Positions 54,290-64,000 are shown, numbered from the stretch's first letter. The stretch is DNA of 64,000 nucleotides from Kappaphycus alvarezii (GCA_002205965.3 NADL03000666.1:1116001-1180000); one strand, 5' to 3'. Program-made: numbers and translations. Notes: a model not told the origin generated them from the sequence alone.

Positions 54290-54620
54290 AGACATTTCTT
54301 TGTTGTAACCCGCTCACATCCCTCAACGCGGCAAAGGCTGCAAAGCATAGAGGATATGAATCTTTTATCGCGACCGCCGCCCGAAGCAGGCTCATGCCCA
54401 TCCCTATATCCACCCTCGGGGCTGGCACCCAGAAGCCTACGCAGTGCTAACCGACGTGGCGCGGAACGTGGCTGTTAGGGCAATGGAGACATACGGGACG
54501 GTTCGAGCGGTTTTAACCCAGAGGCATATGAGAGCAGCAGTGATTTTCAATGCATCATGCCTGCTGACAGGCTTCGAGCCAGCCATTTGGGCATATGAGT
54601 CACATTACCCATTATCCTGA
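54290..54620 (+). pseudogene. Non-LTR retrotransposon C-terminal tail, one-base break
   Basis: Plus strand: AAKAAKHRGYESFIATAARS (K-H-x-x-Y box), LMPIPISTLG, then after one missing base at a GGGG run GWHPEAYAVLTDVARNVAVR plus AMETYGTVRAVLTQRHMRAA and CLLTGFEPAIWAYESH, ending in TGA at 54618-54620. Same subfamily as 49.2 and 53.1 kb. Confidence 0.65.
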
Positions 54621-55118
54621 ACATGTGTAGCATACACCGGGGGATAGCCGAACCGCACTTTTCAAAAATTAAAGAACCAAATCAATTCTCCTTTTTTTGT
54701 TGTAATGCCAGCAGGGAGCATTTTCTCAGTTATCCAATTACTCAACGGGAAGTAGGGGTTTTGTTTACTGTGAGAGTTCAGAGGGCTCAGAAGCGGTGGA
54801 GTTTTGGACGTTACTCAAGCACGGCATAAATGTAGCATTACTACGGTACGATAGCGTTTTGTATCTTGGACGTGCGGATTTTGTCATCACTACCATGACA
54901 AACATTTCATACTGGAAATACGAGATAGGGCATCACTCCGAGAACCAGTCCAGTTTCAATGATTCATAACAATTTTCAACTCCACAATCTTTTTCCTTTC
55001 TAGAGCTCGTAACACTCAGGTAGACTCCAACCATGCTCTCGTAATGCAAGGTCAACGATTCCTCCAAAATAATAATGATGTTCACCGTTCTACTCTTTGA
55101 AATTGTCGAAAGCGACAA
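54621..55118. other. Upstream region of the vWA gene
   Basis: No coding evidence beyond small chance ORFs. It holds the distal promoter of the gene at 55229. Confidence 0.4.
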
Positions 55119-55126
55119 TATATAAG
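55119..55126 (+). promoter_or_regulatory. Candidate TATA box of the vWA gene
   Basis: TATATAAG at 55119-55126, about 103 bases before the ATG. Position and sequence fit a TATA element, but this is a prediction. Confidence 0.4.
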
Positions 55127-55228
55127 ATTGAAGCCTGAGCTTGAAAGACACTCTTTCTTCAGTCCTGCACAAGTAACAACCATTGGATAGCTGACGATCG
55201 AATTCGCGGATATCAACTCCGTTTCATC

Positions 55229-56602
55229 ATGAATTTCTTCGTTTTCTTGACGGCTGGCTTGCTGACCATCACTTATTGCGTGAGTGAAATAAGTTTACCT
55301 CCAAGAGAATCTCAAGTCGACGTTCCCTTATCTACTAAAACGGATCGGTTTTGTACAGGTTTCTGTTTCGTCAGTGTTGCCGGTCGACGTATAGCAGAAG
55401 CTCAATGCCGAGGCAGAGTAGGTTGCGCCGTTAGCAGTTGTAACGGCCGATCAAGTATTCTTCCGAGACCAATATACACTCCGAATACAAGACTTCGTCC
55501 AAGTTCAAGTCCAATCCGTTCAAAGTCAACATATCGTGCAATGCCAGGTTTTGCCTGCAACCCCGGGCCCTCCACTCCAATTATCCAGGCCGGTCCCCTT
55601 TCCCTTCCTGCAGTGCTGGAATTTCCTCCCGAAACTGTTGTTGGTGGGAGTCTTACGGCAGAAATCACTGTTGCCGTTGATGAACTATCAAGCTCTTCTC
55701 GGGAGGACTTTTACCTTCTTTCTGATGCCACGGGATCAATGGCCACCGAAATCGCCCAGGTTCGGGCAGATTTCAGCAGCCTTGTTCAAGCTAGGACAAA
55801 CGCCTCTGGAAGTGTTGCTTTTGGAGTAGGATACTACCGAGACGAAAGAGATATGCCGCCATTCCGAAATTTGCAGAGCATATCGGAAAACTTTTCCCTT
55901 GCAACTGCAGCAATTAATCTTCTTCAAGCTCGAGGAGGACTTGATACCCCAGAGGCAAATTTGTACGCTTTAAGGGAGGTAGCAACTTCTGACGAGATTG
56001 GATGGAGACCAAGTACACGTCGAATTCTAGTTTACTTTGGGGATGCTCCGGGCCATGAGCCGACATGCCCTGATGGCTCAGAATTAACTCGAGACAATGT
56101 TATTGAAGAACTTAATGAGGAGGGAATTGCTGTCGTGGCTACTAATTTTGGTCATGGCAGAACGGGTTTAAACGGGGTGACTTTTAGCGCGCCGGGAAAC
56201 GGAAGGTTTGGCTGCGGTAACCCCACTGTGTGGACTAGGGCAGGACAAGCTAACGATATTGCTGCTGGAACACAAGGTGTCGTTGCTCCCGCAGATGATC
56301 CCAGGGAACTGATTGACATTATAGTTGATGCAGTGCAGAGCTTAGATCAAGAGCTCTCTGTGATCACGACTGACTGTGACGGCAGAGTTGAGATCGATTT
56401 TTCACCGGACTTGCCACTTCTTATTGCTGCAGGTGAAACTAGAACTATCATGGAAAGGGCCACTATTTTGCCTGGTGCTTGCGACACTCCTGATGGATTT
56501 GTCTGCGAAATTAACCTCCAGATAAGCGGCGTAGGAGTCAGGCAAATTATTCAGACAACAACTATCGCCGGCTGCACTGATGAAGATGGATTCTTCTCGT
56601 AG
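55229..56602 (+). CDS. Secreted von Willebrand factor A domain protein
   Basis: 457 codons, unbroken and intronless. The signal peptide is MNFFVFLTAGLLTITYCVSE. Residues 41-110 are Cys-rich (FCTGFCFVSVAGRR, AQCRGRVGCAVSSC), possibly a small disulfide module. A vWA domain spans about 155-375, with the metal-ion (MIDAS) site DATGS at 166-170 (DxTGS instead of DxSxS), Thr 240 in GGLDTPEANLYAL and Asp 272 in VYFGDAPGHEPT. YYRDERD and F-G-D-A-P-G-H are usual in vWA proteins related to the integrin-beta A domain. N-glycosylation sites are NAS (191) and NFS (221). A C-terminal beta-rich domain with four Cys follows. No membrane anchor or wall-anchor motif is visible, so an extracellular, metal-dependent adhesion role is likely but inferred. 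Codon use matches the host genes, not the transposons. Confidence 0.85.
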   Translation: MNFFVFLTAGLLTITYCVSEISLPPRESQVDVPLSTKTDRFCTGFCFVSVAGRRIAEAQCRGRVGCAVSSCNGRSSILPRPIYTPNTRLRPSSSPIRSKSTYRAMPGFACNPGPSTPIIQAGPLSLPAVLEFPPETVVGGSLTAEITVAVDELSSSSREDFYLLSDATGSMATEIAQVRADFSSLVQARTNASGSVAFGVGYYRDERDMPPFRNLQSISENFSLATAAINLLQARGGLDTPEANLYALREVATSDEIGWRPSTRRILVYFGDAPGHEPTCPDGSELTRDNVIEELNEEGIAVVATNFGHGRTGLNGVTFSAPGNGRFGCGNPTVWTRAGQANDIAAGTQGVVAPADDPRELIDIIVDAVQSLDQELSVITTDCDGRVEIDFSPDLPLLIAAGETRTIMERATILPGACDTPDGFVCEINLQISGVGVRQIIQTTTIAGCTDEDGFFS

Positions 56603-56960
56603 GTAGGTCCAAATCAAAATTGCATCTCTGCGATGTTTTCAACTATCTGATCTCTGTATGGGTGGGATTTTGTGCCGCTGGCTTTTGACTCGTTAAGATC
56701 ACCTTCTGGGACATCATCAAAGGTCATGGAGAAATACGCGGCAGCTGTCGCATCGCGCAGCGGATATTCTACGGGGGGATGAAGACCCGCTTGTACCAGA
56801 AACTAAGCTACGCTAATTGGTCCACAAGTGCGGCGTCAGTAATATGTCGTGCCCGGCAACAAGCACAAGTTAGTCACCCTATTCAAAATTAATTTATAGC
56901 GACTTCACAGTTTTGCACATAGATATTACAGTGATAAAAATCCATCTAATCTTTGCACCA
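56603..56960. other. 3' flank of the vWA gene
   Basis: Nothing coding. A polyadenylation signal is not obvious. Confidence 0.3.
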
Positions 56961-57125
56961 AGGGGAAAAAGTTTGGGTAGTTTAATATTTGAAAAGCATC
57001 AGATTACCTCCTTTTACATTGCGGATTCCGAGTTTTTTGCTTTCCCGGACGGGGGGATGTGGAGTGCTTTAATATTTGAAAGATATGATCAGTTGTGGCC
57101 CGGAATATCCTAGATGGTGACCAGT
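56961..57125 (-). repeat. Two tandem copies of the dispersed 3'-flank motif
   Basis: Copy at 56961-57002 (GTTTGGGTAGTTTAATATTT then GAAAAGCATC, truncated) and a full copy at 57047-57125 (GAGTGCTTTAATATTTGAAA, GATATGATCAGTTGTGGCCC, GGAATATCCTAGATGGT). No coding tail is visible beside them, so both are extreme 5'-truncated insertions or the motif has spread by itself. Confidence 0.55.
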
Positions 57126-57615
57126 AGTAGCTTTCCCGTACGGGGTCGATGTCTCCGTTATCAGGCCGCATTACTTCTGTTACAATTGAGCCGCGCCTTT
57201 ATCTCACCTTCTTCAAAAAGAGACTAAAAACTGTTATTATTAGGACACTCCTCGCGCCCATTATAGCTTTCAGCTCCACCCTATGGTTGCATTGGTTCGG
57301 GGTTTGAAAAGGGTATCCATCAAGTGGCGAATTTTATTGCTTCAAAGAATGGAATTTTCCCAGCATCTGAGAAAGCCAGGCTGCCCAGCACCCTTATCTG
57401 CCTTGAAGTTCAATACTTTGTACTTTGTTATATCCGTAAATTGTCGTCGCCTTCACCAGGGGCCTTGGTGACAAGTGGCGTGAGGCGCAAGTCGTAAGGT
57501 ATGGGCGGAGACCGTGGTTAGGAGTCGAAGATATTCGGAAGAGGAGTTCGTACAGCCACGGCGGGAAAGTCAGAAGCAAGGGGCGCTGAGACGACTTGGG
57601 CGGACTCCAAACCTT
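57126..57615. other. Spacer before the copia 2 LTR
   Basis: ORFs at 57283-57471 (plus) and 57394-57654 (minus) overlap and show no domain. Confidence 0.3.
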
Positions 57616-58600
57616 TGTTGAAGTATTTGGAGAGCGAATGCATCCTCCACGCAATTGTCATGAATTATGACATAAGTGGACGACACGTAATTATTTCGAG
57701 TGCATTTATTTTAGTCTCTGTTAGTCATTTGGGAGTTCTCTGATTATCAGATGGGTCAGGGAGACAGCACTGCGTGAGGGAGCACACTATGGACTTCGAT
57801 TCTATGCTTAAGCCTAGCTTTGAGGACAGACAGTGGACATATGCAACTAAGAGAGTTATCATCAATTAACACGGTGCTATAGGTCATGAGCCCAGAGCCT
57901 GTCGATCACTGATAAGGTGAAAATGGCGCCGAAGAAAAAGGGAAACACTAACTAACCTATGCGAGACTCATTACGAGCGACTCAAGTGCTACAGTAGACG
58001 TTAACGGGCGGTGGGGAGGAGTAGGCGTGAAAGCTGAGTGACTACTATAGTGGCTAATTCTAAAGGAACAGGCTCTACCACCTATGCTCTGAGACTGGCG
58101 TAAAAAAAAGTACTTGGGTCTGATGTTGACTCTCAACTTCCTAACTATTTGGGACTGGATCTGAGGTTGTCTCCCAACTTCCTTCATACTCTTTGCTGTG
58201 TGTGACTTAGTTTGGCTAGCGTTCCACTGCGGCTTGCTAGTCCCTATGTGCTCCTAAATTTCACTCCCACCCTCCTTATATACAGTTCCGAACTGCCGAA
58301 ATTTGTAGCACCTGCGCAGTAGCTTTGCCAGCTCTGTACCGCTGCAGTACATTGCAAAGTATATCTCTAAAAATAATCGAAAATAAAACTTGAATTCAAG
58401 TGCCAGCGCAGCCAGCGCAGCATGGCAAAATAAATAAAATAAATCTTGCACTTCAGTGCCAGCACAGCCAGCGTAGCATGCCAAAATAGTATCCAGCCAG
58501 CGCAGAGTGCCAGTTTATCCTGCGCAGCCAGGGCAGCATGCCAAAATAGTGTTCAGGAACATTTCATTTCAAAAGCCACCCTGATTTCAGTAAGTCTGTC
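57616..58600 (+). repeat. 5' LTR of copia 2
   Basis: Starts TGTTGAAGTATTTGGAGAGC. It shares with the 3' LTR the blocks CGCAATTGTCATGAATTATG, ACACTATGGACT, GATTCTATGCTTAAGCCTAG and ACTAAGAGAGTTATCATCAA. Its last 150 bases hold imperfect GCCAGCGCAGCCAGCGCAGC units. The right edge is set by similarity to the partial LTR at 50.3 kb and is approximate. Confidence 0.75.
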
Positions 58601-58675
58601 TATCCATAAACCTTTTATCTACTGACGAGTGTACCCACTTTAATTGTCTCTTGTGTAGAGCTAAATCTCGGCAAA

Positions 58676-59460
58676 ATGGACGGAATTTTGGGGACCGCTA
58701 GCATGCAGATCCAGCAGTTGAATATCGAGAATAAAGACCTGTGGGCAAATGAAACGGAAATATTTCTCCGTAGAAAGGAGCTTTGGGGGTACATAGATGG
58801 ATCCTTGGACTCTACGGGTGAGGCTAAACCTAGAAAAACTACAAATAATGATGATGTGCGAAAAAGGGACATGACGCTTTCGTAGATTATGATGACAATC
58901 AGACCTAGTTGTAAGGCTGCAGTATTAACAATGCGGGATCCAAAAACTGTTTGGGAAAAGTTGAGGTATACTTACCAAATTGTGTCTGAAGCCTCAATTG
59001 ATGCAAATTAGTCAGCTCTACAAGACATTACCATGGAATCATCTGATTCCGTGGTGGAATTATCGAACCGAATGGTTAACCTAGTTAACGAATTGTCAGG
59101 GATAGGGCATGCAGTGTCTGAATTTGAAAATAAACGTGCTCTACTTTGTGTACTAACTGATTTCAATCAGATTTTGCAGTGAAGCTTCAAGTAATTAGGT
59201 CTACCGGTAAGAAGTATGGGCAGGTTTTTTCTGATGTTTCTCAGTTTCTGAACTGATTGTAGCTGAGCAAATATTAGAGGGTGGCTCAAGTGGTAAGGTA
59301 CTTGTAACATGGGGAAGTCAGAGCAAGAAGGGCAATGCCAAGTTCACACATTGCGGACGAAACGGCCAATCTGCTGATCGCTGCTTCCACAACCCCAGCT
59401 GTGACATTAACAGGAAGAATTACACTGTAAACAAAGGTAAAAAGGGGACATTCACAGACT
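58676..59460 (+). pseudogene. Copia 2 gag with defective zinc knuckle
   Basis: MDGILGTASMQIQQLNIEN at the start, a stop at 58883-58885, then SCKAAVLTMRDPKTVWEKLR plus YTYQIVSEASIDAN and SSDSVVELSNRMVNLVNELS, the usual UBN2-type copia gag helices. The knuckle at about 59,335-59,395 reads KFTHCGRNGQSADRCFHNP: the first Cys of C-x2-C is Phe and the His is Gln, so zinc binding is lost. Confidence 0.65.
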
Positions 59461-60716
59461 TTGAAGTCACAGGATATGAAAGGGAGTGATATGCTTGTGA
59501 CTGGCAGTAAGGTTAGAAAGGCTAACGATAAAGCCGTGCCATCGACCTTCGTCGTCAGAAACAAGGAGAACAAATCAGACACGTGGATGGCAGACTATGC
59601 TTCCAATGTAAACATGACGAAAAACCAGTCAAACTTTACTTAATACAGGAAACGAAAAGTTCGGTTCAAGTTTGAAACAGGGAATTTACTCAGACTGAAG
59701 GAGGTGGCATTATCGAAGCTATTTCGGTTGTAGATGGGAAAAATCATAAGCTTATATTTAAAAGGGTTTTATATTCACCTCAGATACTATGTAACCTGCT
59801 TTCCGTCTCTACAATCCGGAAAAAGGGCTTCCGGGTTAACTTTGATGCTGAGGAACGGAACTCCGAACGCGGTCTTTGTACTATGCAGCATAAGAAAACT
59901 GGTGTCGTGGAACCAGTTGCACCTGAATTGGATGGAAAATATCCTACATTGCTTACTGTTAGAAATGGGGATAAGCCCCAGAATACTTCTAGGTATGAAA
60001 ACGCAAATATTGTCAACCGTACTTCAGAGAGAGAACTGTGGCATAGACGTCTCGGTCACATTGCCGACAATACAATGAGACGTTCTCTTAATTTGTGCAA
60101 TGTAATTCCGTTTAAACATTGGGATAAATGAGACGTGGCCTGCCGTGACTGCATTGTTGGAAAATCATGCCGACACTCTTACAAATCTAAGGATGCAGAT
60201 TATGAAACGAAGCAAGCCCTTGACCGAGTGTACTCGGATGTGGTTGGACCCGTCAGGGTCCGAATATTTTTATCATCTCAGTAATTTTTCACACTGATTG
60301 ATGAGTTCAGTGGATACTCATTGAATTGACTCACTCGTCGCAAGAGTCAAGGGCCGGATGCACTTAGGGCGATTATTAAAGAATTGGAAAACTTATTTGA
60401 GCGCAAACTCACGAGGTTTGTCTTAATGACTCGAAAAATGATTCGATGGTTGCGCTCTGACAGGGGCAGCGAGTATATCTGTACTGCTTTACAGGAGTGG
60501 TTTCAAGAGAAAGGAATTATACATGAAATTGCGACACCATGTTCCCCAGGGTTAAATGGGAGAGCAGATCGATTGAACCGCACACTTTCGGATATGGCGA
60601 GAACAATGGTAATGTATCTACCTGGCAAAGATCGAAATATATACTGGACTGAGACTATTGACTGTGCTAACTACTTACGCAAAAGGTTGTATACTAGAAG
60701 TTGCAGAATAATATGA
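59461..60716 (+). pseudogene. Copia 2 protease, gag-pre-integrase and integrase
   Basis: TWMADYASNVNMTKNQSNF (protease start; the usual D-S/T-G is DYAS), then ILCNLLSVSTIRKKGF in a shifted frame and RELWHRRLGHIADNTMRRSL with ACRDCIVGK (HHCC zinc domain). The integrase core: RVYSDVVGPVRV (first Asp), FTLIDEFSGYSLN, WLRSDRGSEYICTALQEWFQ plus EKGIIHEIATPCSPGLNGRA (second Asp and the N-G-x-A/V-E position, where Asp replaces Glu), then LNRTLSDMARTMVMYLPGK. Several TAG/TGA stops. Confidence 0.7.
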
Positions 60717-61329
60717 CTCCCTACGAGGAGTTCATGGAACTAAGCCATCTCTCTCCCATGCCCATGTGTTTTGATGTCGAGCATTTGTCCATGTACCCCA
60801 AGGAAAACGTTATGGAAAGTTTGAGCCACGTGCAGAGGAAGGAGTATGTATTGGATATGATAGGTGCAATGATTGCCGGGTAATCGGCCCTAGGACGGGT
60901 ACAGTGACAATCTATGAAGATACGGAGCTCATAGAGGACGTAATTGAGGAAATGTGCAGCACAGCTGAGTTAATCCGGATTTTTATGCCAGATGTGGATT
61001 ATATAATTCCAATTGGTGCAGCTGAGGGGGACCAAGAGCTACATGCAGCTGACTCTGAAGCAGTTTCTACAAGCGAAGGTCAGAATATTAGCGCCACCGA
61101 TCAACAACATGATGTTTTTGTGCCATTGGAGCATATAACTTAGGTTAGGAGGTCCCATAGGGCCAACGCTGGTATACCGCTGGATCGATTGGGATTTCAC
61201 TAAGCCTGTTTCGTGACTGACTCTACAATGACTGCGGACCGATTGGATGTTCCATTTACATACAAAGGTGCCATAGCTAGTACCGATGCCATACAATGGT
61301 GTGATGCCATGAATGAGTAGATGGCATCA
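60717..61329 (+). pseudogene. Copia 2 integrase C-terminus and linker
   Basis: NMTPYEEFMELSHLS and MCFDVEHLSMYPKENVMESL (the T-P-Y-E-x-x-x-G/E box and G/C-x-x-x-Y/H-x-P-K-E-N-R/V block), then an acidic variable linker (DTELIEDVIEEMCSTAELIR). Broken by stops at 60,881 and 61,141. Confidence 0.55.
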
Positions 61330-62402
61330 TTTTCGAGGGATTGAATACGTGGGAACTAGTTGAGTTGCCGAAAACGGGCAAATGCGTGAAGAAAAATTGG
61401 GTTTTCAACAAGAATTTCAAATCAAAAGGCCAGCTCGAGCGATATAAAGCCCACTTTATGGCTCTTGGGTTTACTCAGAAAGAGGGCATTGACTAATTTA
61501 ACGTGTATTTCCCTGTTGTGAAATACAATACAGTACGGATTTTTATCGATTTTGCTACAAGAAAGGTTTGGCATACAATCACTCATGATGTGTAGAATGC
61601 TTTTCTGAATGGGACACTAACAGAGGAATTATATATGGAACATCCAGAAGTGTATGTTAAGGCTAGGAACTCTCACAAATTATGTCGTTTGCTGAAGGCC
61701 ATTTATGGTTTAAAGCAAGCATAAAGAGCCTAGCGAGAACTAATTCATAATTTCTTGTTGCATATTGATTTTACAGGATCTGTATCAGACTAAAGTCTCT
61801 ATATAAGGTATTTGAATGATTTAGTTGTGATCCTACTGGTCGTCAATGATGGTATTAAGATCATAGGGAGTGACAAACGCAGAATTGATATAAGGGTACA
61901 AAAAATTGGCTCTAAGTTTACTATTCGGGTCATGGTAGATGCAAAGCAATTTCTTGATATAGTTATCGAGAATACTCAGGAGTTTTTGAAATTGCATAGT
62001 TTTACTTTAATCGAACGTATGTTGGTGTTCTTTAGAATGGTGGGTTGTTGTCCAACACATGTGCCATTGCCTCCGGGAACTAATTTGATTTTGTTGGGAA
62101 CTACACGTGAGGGGGAGTGCCAAGAGATAGACGAAACTCCATACCAACAACTGATTGGTTGGTTACTTCACCTCTCAAATACCACGCGCCCCGACATTGC
62201 ATATGCGACGCGGTATTTATCCCGTTTTATGAATAAGCCTACTATACCGATTTTGATTGCGGCAATGATCGTATTGCGGCACCTAAAGGCAACTAAGAAG
62301 ATTAGAGGTGCCTCCTATAGGAAAACTGATAATAATTGTGTAGGCTTTTCGGGTACAGTGACTCAGATTAGGATCAAGGGAGACCAACCCGTAAGTCGAT
62401 AA
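61330..62402 (+). pseudogene. Copia 2 reverse transcriptase, YxDD altered
   Basis: CVKKNWVFNKNFKSKGQLER plus YKAHFMALGFTQKEGID, then AFLNGTLTEELYMEHPEVYV, LCRLLKAIYGLKQA and RYLNDLVVILLVVNDGIKII, where the catalytic Y-V-D-D is Y-L-N-D (AAT for GAT). ETPYQQLIGWLLHLSNTTRP plus DIAYATRYLSRFMNKPT is the conserved connection to RNase H. The stretch 61812-62402 is open for 196 codons. Confidence 0.75.
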
Positions 62403-62815
62403 GTGGTACGTGTTCATGCTTTCTGGAGGCCCTATCAGTTGGAGTAGAAAACTGCAGACATGTCTTGCGCAGAGCTGCGCTGAACCAGAGTATGTAGATT
62501 TGGTTTATGCAGAACGGGAAGTTTTGTAGCTTCAAAAATTTGAGCCTGCCCTTGAGGTCACTCAATCAACAAAATTTGTCATCAACGAGAATATTAATGG
62601 CTGCATTGAACTCCCTGAGAATGGCTTTGTTAACGACCGCTCAGAGCATATAAATCTAAAATACTAAATGATTATCGACTACGTGAAGAAAGGCAACATT
62701 GTCTTGTGCTACACCCCTATATCTGAAATGATCACCGACCTGATGACCAAGCCGTTGGCACGGAATTTGTTCACTACTTTCGACAAGAAACTCGGTATGC
62801 AGTAAATTTGTAGGA
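62403..62815 (+). pseudogene. Copia 2 RNase H remnant
   Basis: RNase H is heavily mutated, but the C-terminal polyprotein end is clear: SEMITDLMTKPLARNLFTTF plus DKKLGMQ, stop at 62803-62805. It matches the copia T-K-x-L-x...F...R/K-x-x-L-G ending just before the polypurine tract. Confidence 0.5.
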
Positions 62816-62835
62816 CTGACTTCGAGGGAGGGTTT

Positions 62836-63650
62836 TGATGTATTTGGAGAGCAAATATATCCTCTACGCAATTGTCATGAATTATGACATAAGTGTATGA
62901 CACGTAATTATTATGAGTGAATTTATTTTAGTCTCTGTTCGTCATTTGGGAATTCCCTGATTAACAGATGGGTCAGGTAGACAACAATGTGTGAGGAAAC
63001 ACACTATGGACTCCGATTCTATGCTTAAGCCTAGCCTTGAAGACAGACAATAGATATGTGCAACTAAGAGAGTTATCATCAATTATAAAGAAGCTATAAA
63101 ATTAGCCGTGAATATCGAGAGCCATGAGGTGGACCTAAGCTTGAATGGTAGAAAAAAGACTAGCGTAGCGATGGTTCTTGAGAAAATTCTTGCCTATCGT
63201 GGCCACTACGGAATTATTGGCCAACGAGAAAAGTGGGCGGGATTTTTAAGGGCTAACAAAAAGATGTTGATGGTGATAAGGTAAAAATGACGCCTACGGA
63301 AAAGGTAGACACTGAATACTCGAGCTAAGAGTCGTTGCGAGCGACTAAAGTGCTAAAGTAGGCGTTAATGGGCGATTAAGAGGAGTGGGATTGAATTCTG
63401 AGAGACTGCTCTAGTAACTAGCTCTAACTCTAAACGATTAACATCTGTCACCTCGCTTAGAGGCTAGGTAACTAATTGAAGGTTTTCGTTTGAAGTTGAC
63501 TTCCCAAGTTTCTTTCCGTCTCATAGAGGAAAAAACTTTACTTAGCATATATAGACTTTTTTCCAAACTAAAATCTCTATAAAAAATTTTAGAAGCACCA
63601 GAAAAAAGGAAAAGCTTGCATGTGGGCGCAATGCGCTCGACAGAAAATAT
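62836..63650 (+). repeat. 3' LTR of copia 2
   Basis: Starts TGATGTATTTGGAGAGCAAA. Same blocks as the 5' LTR up to about 63,560 (GCATATATAGACTTTTTT, TATA-like). Beyond that it follows the 49.9-kb copy, not the 5' LTR, so the true edge may lie past the antisense ORF. Confidence 0.75.
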
Positions 63651-63670
63651 TTGAAAGAAACTAAATGAGT

Positions 63671-64000
63671 CTACTTTTCAAAATCTTCATGCTCCTGGTC
63701 AGAACCTAGCACTTTCCTCAACATATCAGAAGTACCCATGTAGTCCCCACACAAGCCCGTGAATTTTCCACAATTGCCAACCCCTCGGTCCAACGAATAC
63801 TGCTCACCTGAGGCCCCTTCATCCAGGTCCATGACCGGGACCACCTTGCCCAACTAATTCATTCCTTCCGCTCCCATTGAACCCTGTTCGAAATTTCCAT
63901 CGACATCCGGGGACTCTTCATCTTCCTCATGTTCCTCTCCTTTCTCCCGCGACCCGTCCCCGGCCTCCTCTTCTTCCATCTCGTAGACCAGCTCGGGGCC
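63671..64000 (-). CDS. C-terminus of an acidic protein, partial at the window edge
   Basis: A minus-strand frame entering from beyond 64000: LVYEMEEEEAGDGSREKGEE, DEESPDVDGNFEQGSMGAEG, an in-frame TAG near 63,855, then VVPVMDLDEGASGEQYSLDR, KFTGLCGDYMGTSDMLRKVL plus GSDQEHEDFEK and a stop at 63671-63673. Highly acidic, no domain recognised. The last 25 residues resemble the antisense remnant in the partial LTR at 49.9-50.1 kb, so this may be a sequence carried inside the LTR family and not a host gene. Confidence 0.4.

Larger units (their letters stand above)
57616..63650 (+). mobile_element. Ty1/copia LTR retrotransposon 2, about 6 kb, degenerate
   Basis: 5' LTR (57616 to about 58,600), gag (58676 on), zinc knuckle, protease, integrase, RT, RNase H and 3' LTR (from 62836) in copia order, all on plus. 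A purine tract GAGGGAGGG (62825-62833) precedes the 3' LTR as a polypurine primer should. Many stops, but frames can be followed across most of pol. Confidence 0.85.

Overview
Eukaryotic nuclear DNA from an organism I cannot name with certainty. The host genes are intronless and closely spaced, and they are separated by long tracts of decayed transposons. The mix of PIF/Harbinger, pogo, Ty1/copia, Ty3/gypsy, tyrosine-recombinase (YR) retroelement and endonuclease-bearing non-LTR remnants, together with an organelle-type PPR protein and secreted/membrane proteins, would fit a florideophyte red alga such as Chondrus. That is an inference; nothing in the window proves it. There is no rRNA, tRNA, CRISPR array or bacterial operon.

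Layout. 0-2.7 kb: debris of PIF/Harbinger DNA transposons (two Myb/NAM-like accessory proteins on minus, a transposase N-terminus on plus). 4.5-4.8 kb: a non-LTR C-terminus. 5.26-9.42 kb: a nearly whole but mutated YR (DIRS/PAT/Ngaro-like) retrotransposon between ~110-bp direct repeats. 9.4-15.6 kb: AT-rich, no recognisable genes. 15.6-20.8 kb: non-LTR remnants around one host membrane-protein gene (17.35-18.36 kb, minus). 24-32 kb: the main host gene island, with a type I membrane protein (minus), an aldo-keto reductase (minus), a small coiled-coil protein (minus), a PPR protein (plus) and a small membrane protein (minus). 32.7-45.1 kb: a nest of a pogo-like fragment, a Ty1/copia element and a Ty3/gypsy element, tied together by three copies of one LTR family. 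45.3-47.6 kb: a pogo/Tigger-like transposon with visible terminal inverted repeats. 47.8-54.6 kb: non-LTR fragments, a partial copia LTR and short repeats. 55.2-56.6 kb: an intact secreted von Willebrand A (vWA) protein, the best-preserved gene here. 57.6-63.6 kb: a second Ty1/copia element with both LTRs. 63.7-64 kb: the C-terminus of an acidic protein on minus, running off the window.

Two themes cross the window. First, the host genes at 17-31 kb are broken almost only by single-base losses at or near G/C runs, which looks more like consensus-sequence error than pseudogenisation; the transposons carry real stops and substitutions. Second, at least eight partial copies of one non-LTR superfamily are present, nearly all C-terminal and with a shared 3'-flank motif, as expected from 5'-truncated insertions. 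Three of the four reverse transcriptases have lost the first Asp of the YxDD box.
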